Assembly (NCBI GenBank): GCA_028291125.1
Contig: JAQGIN010000199.1
Location: 1-19,313, forward strand
Direction: 5' to 3'
DNA length: 19,313 nucleotides
Source of the DNA: Caulobacter sp.
GTDB taxonomy: Bacteria > Pseudomonadota > Alphaproteobacteria > Caulobacterales > Caulobacteraceae
The position numbers were made by a program, and so were the translations under genes. The notes beneath the pieces were generated by a model that saw only the letters and a list, made by a program, of their open reading frames with translations, was not told the DNA's origin and searched no databases. Numbering within the stretch: the first letter of the stretch is position 1; each line of letters begins with the position of its first letter. Shown here piece by piece: positions 14,913 through 19,313 of the stretch.

Positions 14913-17398
14913 GCGGGAGGACTCCTCGGTTTCGAAGGCGACATCGGCGAGACGAAGGCCCGCAGCCGCAGCGCGTTGGCCAGAACGCTGACGCTGGACA
15001 GGGCCATGGCCCCGGCCGCCACCATCGGCGACAGCGACAGGCCGAAGGCCGGATAGAGCGCGCCGGCCGCCACCGGGATCAGCAGCACGTTGTAGCCAAA
15101 GGCCCAGGCCAGGTTCTGGCGGATGTTGCGCAAGGTCGCGCGGCTCAGGGCGATGGCGTTGACCACCCCGCGCAGGTCGCCGCCCATCAGCACCACGTCG
15201 GCGCTCTCGATGGCGATGTCGCTGCCCTGGCCCATGGCCAGGCCGACGTCGGCCGCCGCCAAGGCCGGCGCGTCATTGACGCCGTCGCCGACGAACACCG
15301 TCGCGCCGAACCGCTCGCGCAGGCGCGCGATCGCCTCGGTCTTGCCCTGGGGCGGCACCTCGGCCACCACCTCGTCGATGCCCAGGACGCTCGCCACCGC
15401 CTGGGCGGTGCGGCGGTTGTCGCCGGTGATCATCGCCACCTTCAGACCCTGGGCGTGCAAGGCGGCGATGGCCGCGGCGGCGGTGTCGCGGATCGGGTCG
15501 GCCACCGCCAGGACGGCGGCCAGCCGGCCGTCGACGGCCACATAGAGCGGGCTCTTGCCCACGTCGCCGAGTCCCGCGGCTTCGGCCGCGAAGCCCGAGA
15601 CATCCAGGCCGAGCCGCCGCATGTAGCGGTCGGCGCCGACCTCCACGCGCCGGCCACCGACGATCCCTTCGGCACCAAGGCCAGGCGTCGAGGCGAAGTC
15701 CGCCAGGTCGGCGAGCGCCAGGTCTTGCGCCTTCGCCGCCGCGACGATCGCCTGGGCGATGGGATGCTCGGAGCGCGCCTCTACGGCGGCCGCCAAGGCC
15801 AGGACCTCGCCGCGCTCGAACCCGTCCGCGACCACCAGGTCTGTCAGTTCTGGCCGTCCCCGGGTCAGGGTGCCGGTTTTGTCCAGCGCCACCACCTTGG
15901 CATCCTGCAGCGCCTGCAGCGCCTCGCCGCGCCGGAACAGCACGCCAAGCTCGGCGGCCTTGCCGGTCCCGACCATGATTGAGGTCGGGGTCGCCAGGCC
16001 CATGGCGCACGGGCAGGCGATGATCAGCACGGCCACCGCGTGAACCAGGGCGAAACCCAGGGCCGGCGCGGCGCCGAACGCCAACCAGACCAGGAATGTC
16101 GCCAGGGCCAGGGCGATCACCGCTGGCACGAACCAGGCGGTGATCTGGTCGACAAGGGCCTGGATCGGCAGCTTCGAGCCCTGGGCGGCCTCGACCATGC
16201 GCACGATCTGGGCCAGCAAGGTGTCGCCGCCGACCTTGGTGGCGGTGAACCGGAAACTGCCGGTGGTGTTGACCGTGCCGCCGACCACCGCCGCGCCCGG
16301 GGTCTTCTCCACCGGGATCGGCTCGCCGGTGATCATCGCCTCGTCGACGAAGGAGGCGCCGTCTCGAACGACGCCGTCGACCGGCAGGCGCTCGCCGGGC
16401 CGGACAATGACCAAGTCGCCGGGGCGGACCTCGTCGATCGCCACCTCGACCTCCTGGCCATCGCGATCGATCCGAGCGGTCTTGGCCTGCAAGGTCATCA
16501 GCCGCTTGATCGCCTGACTGGTGGCGCCCTTGGCCTTGGCCTCGAACCAGCGGCCCAGCAGGATCAGGGTGACGATGACGGCGGCGGCCTCGTAATAGAC
16601 CCCGTCCGATCCGGCCGGCAGCGCCCGCGGCGCCAGGGTGGCGACGACCGAATAGGCGAAGGCCGCGGTCGCGCCGAGCACCACCAGGCTGTTCATGTCG
16701 GGCGCCAGGCGCAGGAGATTGGGCACGCCCTTGCGATAGAAGCGCAGGCCCGGGCCAAACAGCACGAACCCCGCCAGGGCCAGGCTGACCAGGCGCCAGG
16801 GCTGCTCGCCGAGCGTCGAGGCCAGCAGGTGATGGGCGCCGGGAATGAAATGGCGGGCCATCTCGACGACGAACAGCGGCGTGGTGGCGATCGCGGCGAG
16901 CCGCACCGCGCGCTTCAGACCCTCGATCTCCGCGTCGCGCGCCCGCGCCTCGCGATCGACCGCCTCGGCGCTGGAGGGCTGCGCGACGCTGGCCTCGTAC
17001 CCGGCCTCGGCCACCGCCTTGATCAGGGCGGCAGTGTCGACGGCGCCGCTGGCGCCGCTGACGGTGGCCCGCTCGGTGGCCAGATTGACGACGGCCCGCT
17101 CGACGCCCGGAACCTTCAGCAGCGCTTTCTCGACGCGCGAGACGCAGGAGGCGCAGGTCATGCCGGCGATCTTCAGATCGATCGACTGGTCGATGGGCTG
17201 ATAGCCGGCCTGGCGGATCGCCTCGGCGATCGCGGCCGGTTCGCCGCCCTCCACCCGCACGTGCTCGGAGGCGAGATTGACGCTGGCGGCGGTGACGCCG
17301 GGAACGGCCTGCACGGCCTTTTCGACGCGGCGGACGCAAGAGGCGCAGGTCATGCCCAGCACCGGCAGATCCAGGACCTTGAGGGTTTGATCGGGCAT
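14909..17398 (-). CDS. actP: Copper-exporting CPx (P1B-1) ATPase with two HMA domains
   Basis: An 829-residue inner-membrane Cu(I) exporter, the CopA/ActP P-type ATPase. Two N-terminal HMA domains carry MTCASC at 16-21 and 80-85. Eight membrane helices are expected. The ion-binding CPC motif is C462-P463-C464 in IIACPCAMGLATP. Catalytic motifs include ITGEPIPVEK (actuator domain), D506 in DKTGTLTRG (phosphorylated Asp), SEHPIAQAI (nucleotide-domain HP motif) and GDGVNDAPALA (704-714). GYNVLLIPVAAG and MALSSVSVLANALRLR near the C-terminus are the Cu(I) signature helices 7 and 8. ATG 17398 follows GGGAGACC. The gene shares ATGA with cueR. A CueR-type operator about 40-60 bases upstream shows copper control. 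The symbol actP avoids confusion with the multicopper oxidase copA; the ATPase is also commonly named copA. Confidence 0.97.
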   Translation of the reverse strand: MPDQTLKVLDLPVLGMTCASCVRRVEKAVQAVPGVTAASVNLASEHVRVEGGEPAAIAEAIRQAGYQPIDQSIDLKIAGMTCASCVSRVEKALLKVPGVERAVVNLATERATVSGASGAVDTAALIKAVAEAGYEASVAQPSSAEAVDREARARDAEIEGLKRAVRLAAIATTPLFVVEMARHFIPGAHHLLASTLGEQPWRLVSLALAGFVLFGPGLRFYRKGVPNLLRLAPDMNSLVVLGATAAFAYSVVATLAPRALPAGSDGVYYEAAAVIVTLILLGRWFEAKAKGATSQAIKRLMTLQAKTARIDRDGQEVEVAIDEVRPGDLVIVRPGERLPVDGVVRDGASFVDEAMITGEPIPVEKTPGAAVVGGTVNTTGSFRFTATKVGGDTLLAQIVRMVEAAQGSKLPIQALVDQITAWFVPAVIALALATFLVWLAFGAAPALGFALVHAVAVLIIACPCAMGLATPTSIMVGTGKAAELGVLFRRGEALQALQDAKVVALDKTGTLTRGRPELTDLVVADGFERGEVLALAAAVEARSEHPIAQAIVAAAKAQDLALADLADFASTPGLGAEGIVGGRRVEVGADRYMRRLGLDVSGFAAEAAGLGDVGKSPLYVAVDGRLAAVLAVADPIRDTAAAAIAALHAQGLKVAMITGDNRRTAQAVASVLGIDEVVAEVPPQGKTEAIARLRERFGATVFVGDGVNDAPALAAADVGLAMGQGSDIAIESADVVLMGGDLRGVVNAIALSRATLRNIRQNLAWAFGYNVLLIPVAAGALYPAFGLSLSPMVAAGAMALSSVSVLANALRLRAFVSPMSPSKPRSPPA

Positions 17399-17428
17399 CG
17401 CGGGTCTCCCTAGTTGTCGATGCCCAGG

Positions 17429-17459
17429 CTTGTCAGCCTTCCCATCATGGCAAGGTCAA
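17429..17459 (-). promoter_or_regulatory. CueR-type (MerR family) operator/promoter of the copper ATPase-cueR operon
   Basis: On the - strand TTGACC (17459-17454) is the -35 box, and the 19-bp dyad CCTTGCCATGATGGGAAGG (17455-17437) fills the spacer. Its arms match except for one pair (G opposite G). At 19-bp spacing the -10 position reads GACAAG (17434-17429). The core differs from the CopZ-like gene's operator by one base in the left arm and one at the edge. The ATPase start is about 30 bases beyond the -10 position. Confidence 0.87.
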
Positions 17460-17506
17460 GGCGGTATTTCGCGAGATCTCCTGCTTAAGTACGCGCGACG
17501 CGCGCG

Positions 17507-17523
17507 CTTCCCCTCATTGGAAG
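17507..17523. promoter_or_regulatory. Possible degenerate third CueR-like dyad upstream of the YXH operon
   Basis: CTTCC (17507-17511) and GGAAG (17519-17523) are inverted arms around 7 bases in CTTCCCCTCATTGGAAG, continuing as GTTC. The arms and centre spacing (19-bp frame) resemble CueR sites. On neither strand does a TTGACC-like -35 box overlap it, so it may be a weak site, a decayed one or chance. Confidence 0.3.
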
Positions 17524-17609
17524 GTTCGGCGAGGGGCCAGGGTCTTGCGGGATGGGGCGGTTCTGCTGCGTATAGTCAGGGCGACACCGCCGGGGGCGAA
17601 GGACCGAAC

Positions 17610-17903
17610 ATGACCTTGAACATCGATGATCTTGTCGGGCGACTGGCGGCGCAGCCGCTGGACCGCTCGCTCGAGGGTCTGGAACTGGAGATCGCGCGCG
17701 GCATCGCGCGCCGCCGCGCCGACCTCAAGGCCGGCGCCGCCCTGGCCCCGGTGCGGGTCGCCTCGATCGGCCTGGCCCTGGCGATGGGCGTGACGGCGGG
17801 CGGCCTGGTCGCGGCCAGCACCGTCTCGACGCCTCAGCAGTTCAGCACCTTCTCGGTCTCGGCTCACCTGGCCCCGTCGACCCTGCTCGAGGGCGAAGAG
17901 TGA
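17610..17903 (+). CDS. CnrY-like anti-sigma factor (small one-helix membrane protein)
   Basis: A 97-residue protein proposed to hold the downstream ECF sigma factor (18337-18909) inactive at the inner membrane. Residues 1-46 are cytoplasmic and amphipathic (LNIDDLVGRLAAQPLDRSLE, then GLELEIARGIARRR). One helix crosses the membrane at about 48-70 (VRVASIGLALAMGVTAGGLV). The short periplasmic tail ends in STLLEGEE. CnrY of Cupriavidus is of almost the same length (95) and layout, though sequence conservation in this family is low. The assignment rests mostly on topology and on the order Y-X-H. ATG 17610 has GAAGGA 5-10 bases upstream. The stop overlaps the next start as GTGA, so the three genes are translationally coupled. 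No firm promoter is visible upstream. Confidence 0.8.
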   Translation: MTLNIDDLVGRLAAQPLDRSLEGLELEIARGIARRRADLKAGAALAPVRVASIGLALAMGVTAGGLVAASTVSTPQQFSTFSVSAHLAPSTLLEGEE

Positions 17904-18340
17904 GCGCCACCCGCAGCATCCTCCTGACCTTGGTGCTTTCGACGCTGGCGGCGGCGATCGGAGCCTGGGGCGGCGGCCAATATGTCGTGCGGCGCGTGCA
18001 CCACGCCACGCCGCTGCACCAGATGATCCACCAAAAGCTCGACCTGACGCCCGACCAGGAGCGGCGGATCGAGGGGCTCGAACGCGACTACGCCGCCAAG
18101 CGCAAGGCGCGCGAGGCGGAGATGCGCGCCGCCAACGCCGAGCTGGCCCAGGCCATCCAGGAGCAGCACCGCTACACGCCCAAGGTCCAGGCGGCGATCG
18201 ATCGCTTCCACATGGCGATGGGCGCGCTGCAAAAGGAAAGCATCCAGCACGTGATCGCCATGCGCGGCGTGCTGACGCCGCGGCAGGCCGCCCGCTTCGA
18301 CGATACGGTCGTCAAGAACCTCACCGAACAGGCCCAGTGA
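17900..18340 (+). CDS. CnrX-like periplasmic metal sensor (heavy-metal resistance sensor family)
   Basis: A 146-residue membrane-anchored sensor. An N-terminal helix (about 6-26) anchors it, and the rest is an all-helical periplasmic hairpin of the CnrX/Spy/CpxP type with LTPDQ (49-53) and LTPRQ (125-129) motifs. H40 and H44 (HQMIH), E61, and H117 and M121 (HVIAM) coincide with the CnrX metal ligands H42, H46, E63, H119 and M123 at a constant offset of two. In CnrX, metal binding lets CnrY release CnrH. Which metal is bound here is not shown: CnrX takes Ni(II)/Co(II), while the neighbours suggest copper. The start is GTG 17900 inside the GTGA overlap with the anti-sigma stop, preceded by GAGGGCGAAGA; its own stop overlaps the sigma start in another GTGA. 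Confidence 0.9.
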   Translation: MSATRSILLTLVLSTLAAAIGAWGGGQYVVRRVHHATPLHQMIHQKLDLTPDQERRIEGLERDYAAKRKAREAEMRAANAELAQAIQEQHRYTPKVQAAIDRFHMAMGALQKESIQHVIAMRGVLTPRQAARFDDTVVKNLTEQAQ

Positions 18341-18909
18341 TCGGAGACGATCCAACCGACGAGGCGCTCGCGGCCCTGGCCGCGAGGGGGGACGAGCGCG
18401 CGTTCTCGCACCTGGTGGCGCGCCACAAGGAAGGCCTCTACCGGCTGCTCCGCCGCTATACCGGCGACAGCGACGAAGCCTATGAGGCGGTCCACGAAGC
18501 CTTCATCGCCGCCTGGGCCGCCCTGGGCCGATATGACGCCTCGCGGGCGTTCGGCCCCTGGCTGCGGACCATCGCCATCAACAAGGCGCGCGATCGCGGC
18601 CGGCGGATGGCCGTTCGCCGCTTCTTCTTCGGCGGCGGCGAGGACGATCTGGCCTCCGCGGTCGAGCCGGGCCTGGCGGCCGACGACGCGCTGCAGCAGC
18701 GCCAGGTGATGAGCCTTCTCGACCAGGCGGTGGCCCGGCTGCCCGACGCCCTGAAGGCGCCGCTGCTGCTCACCGCCTTCGAGGGCCTGTCCCACCAGGA
18801 GGCCGCCGCGACCCTCGGCGTCTCGGCCAAATCGGTGGAGACGCGGGTCTACCGCGCCCGCAAGGCCCTGGCCGCGAGCCTCGACCCCGCCGTCCTTCGC
18901 GGCGGCTAG
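18337..18909 (+). CDS. CnrH-like ECF RNA polymerase sigma factor
   Basis: A 190-residue ECF sigma factor, almost the same length as CnrH (191). Region 2 spans about 22-90 (AFSHLVARHKEGLYRLLRRY, and FGPWLRTIAINKARDRGRR for promoter melting). A linker of about 91-120 contains FFFGGGEDD. Region 4 lies at about 125-180 (ARLPDALKAPLLLTAFEGLS, then HQEAAATLGVSAKSVETRVY), with a helix-turn-helix that reads the -35 element. The start is GTG 18337, overlapping the sensor stop (GTGA), with little ribosome-binding sequence, so it depends on coupled translation. Held by the CnrY-like protein and released by the CnrX-like sensor, it should activate its own operon and some metal-resistance genes. No efflux pump target is in view. 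Confidence 0.93.
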   Translation: MIGDDPTDEALAALAARGDERAFSHLVARHKEGLYRLLRRYTGDSDEAYEAVHEAFIAAWAALGRYDASRAFGPWLRTIAINKARDRGRRMAVRRFFFGGGEDDLASAVEPGLAADDALQQRQVMSLLDQAVARLPDALKAPLLLTAFEGLSHQEAAATLGVSAKSVETRVYRARKALAASLDPAVLRGG

Positions 18910-18949
18910 GTGTCGATCGAACTCTACAAGCCGCCAGGCCTGACACGGT

Positions 18950-18984
18950 ACGGTGCACGCCAGCGCGCGCGGTCTTCGCACCGT
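18950..18984. terminator. Possible terminator hairpin between the ECF sigma and LysR-type genes
   Basis: ACGGTGC (18950-18956) and GCACCGT (18978-18984) form a 7-bp stem with a 21-base loop, followed on the + strand by TATTTA. A second 7-bp inverted repeat (GGCGGCT 18901-18907, AGCCGCC 18929-18935) covers the sigma stop. Both lie between convergent genes; loops are long, so the case is moderate. Confidence 0.4.
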
Positions 18985-18987
18985 TAT

Positions 18988-19313
18988 TTAGATCGCGAGC
19001 GCGTCGCGTAAGGCTGGGACGAACAAGGCGCAGAGCGCCGCCGCACGGGGGTGTTCCTCGTGGAGTTTCGCGCGATGGAACAGCATCAGTTTGCGCTTGA
19101 TCGCCGGCTGAACGAGCGGCACCAGTCGCACCCGATCGGTGTCGAGGCCGCGTGTGTAGAGCCGCGGCAGGACGCCGAGCGCCAGGCCGCTGCTGGCCAA
19201 GCCCACCAGCGACCCCACCTGATCGACCTTGTATCGCGTCGAGGGCGACAGGTTGTTCTGCCGCATCGCCGCCGAACTCAGCTCCCCGATGCTGCCGCCA
19301 ACGAAGTGAACGA
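18988..19313 (-). CDS. LysR-type transcriptional regulator, C-terminal part
   Basis: About 108 residues of the effector-binding domain are visible; the frame is open to the window edge, so the DNA-binding N-terminus lies beyond it. The segment YKVDQVGSLVGLASSGLALG, then VLPRLYTRGL, is the LysR effector-domain pattern (the V-x-x-G-x-G-x-x-x-LP helix-strand unit), followed by LVPLVQPAIKRKLMLFHRAK and the last helix HPRAAALCALFVPALRDAL. The regulated genes and inducer cannot be told. It is convergent with the ECF sigma gene, ends 78 bases after it, and is probably unrelated to the metal genes. Confidence 0.88.
   Translation of the reverse strand, partial: VHFVGGSIGELSSAAMRQNNLSPSTRYKVDQVGSLVGLASSGLALGVLPRLYTRGLDTDRVRLVPLVQPAIKRKLMLFHRAKLHEEHPRAAALCALFVPALRDALAI

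Noticed and set aside
15273..17339. 688-codon - strand open frame inside the copper ATPase gene in another frame
   Set aside because: It is an Arg/Gly-rich alternate frame of a gene whose proper frame has all P-type ATPase motifs.
17545..17576. TTGCGG (17545-17550) and TATAGT (17571-17576) as promoter of the CnrYXH-like operon
   Set aside because: The spacer is 20 bases, the -35 match is weak, there is no dyad in the spacer, and an ECF-type promoter would be expected; it is not strong enough to call.
18172..18981. 269-codon - strand open frame opposite the ECF sigma gene
   Set aside because: It is antisense to a sigma factor with clear regions 2 and 4, and no family features are visible.

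Overview
The window is high-GC DNA with tightly packed genes, many ATGA/GTGA stop-start overlaps and outer-membrane proteins of the Xanthomonas/Caulobacter TonB-receptor type. This suggests a free-living alphaproteobacterium, most likely Caulobacteraceae (Caulobacter or Phenylobacterium). That placement is inferred from gene content and style only. I see no rRNA, tRNA, CRISPR array, insertion sequence or integrase.

Left edge (1-942, + strand): the 3' end of a short-chain dehydrogenase and a complete gamma-class carbonic anhydrase-like hexapeptide protein. The latter converges with phoD so tightly that both use the same CTAG as stop codon.

Nutrient-scavenging block (939-8989, all - strand, read right to left): a secreted beta-propeller-like protein of unknown function with an EF-hand-like loop, a FecI-type sigma factor, an overlapping FecR anti-sigma regulator, a 1079-residue TonB-dependent receptor with an STN signalling domain, and a Tat-exported PhoD phosphodiesterase/phosphatase. 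The layout fits cell-surface signalling: receptor occupancy signals through FecR to FecI, which raises receptor output. PhoD points to a phosphate-ester or phosphodiester substrate. A strong hairpin separates the receptor gene from phoD.

Copper block (9309-17398). A + strand run carries the periplasmic multicopper oxidase CopA, outer-membrane CopB, periplasmic CopC and inner-membrane CopD. Then come a small CopZ-like chaperone (-), a CusF-like periplasmic copper protein (+), and a CueR-type regulator co-transcribed behind a CPx copper ATPase (-). Two near-identical MerR-family operators with TTGACC -35 boxes precede the chaperone and the ATPase-cueR operon, so one CueR circuit probably drives both.

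Envelope-stress block (17610-18909, +): three genes joined by GTGA overlaps match the CnrY-CnrX-CnrH layout (97-aa one-helix anti-sigma, 146-aa periplasmic metal sensor, 190-aa ECF sigma). The sensor keeps all five CnrX metal ligands at a constant -2 offset. Placed divergently from a copper ATPase with no cation-efflux RND operon in the window, this is the most interesting feature: a second, periplasm-sensing metal circuit beside the cytoplasmic CueR circuit. The right edge holds the 3' part of a LysR-type regulator on the - strand.
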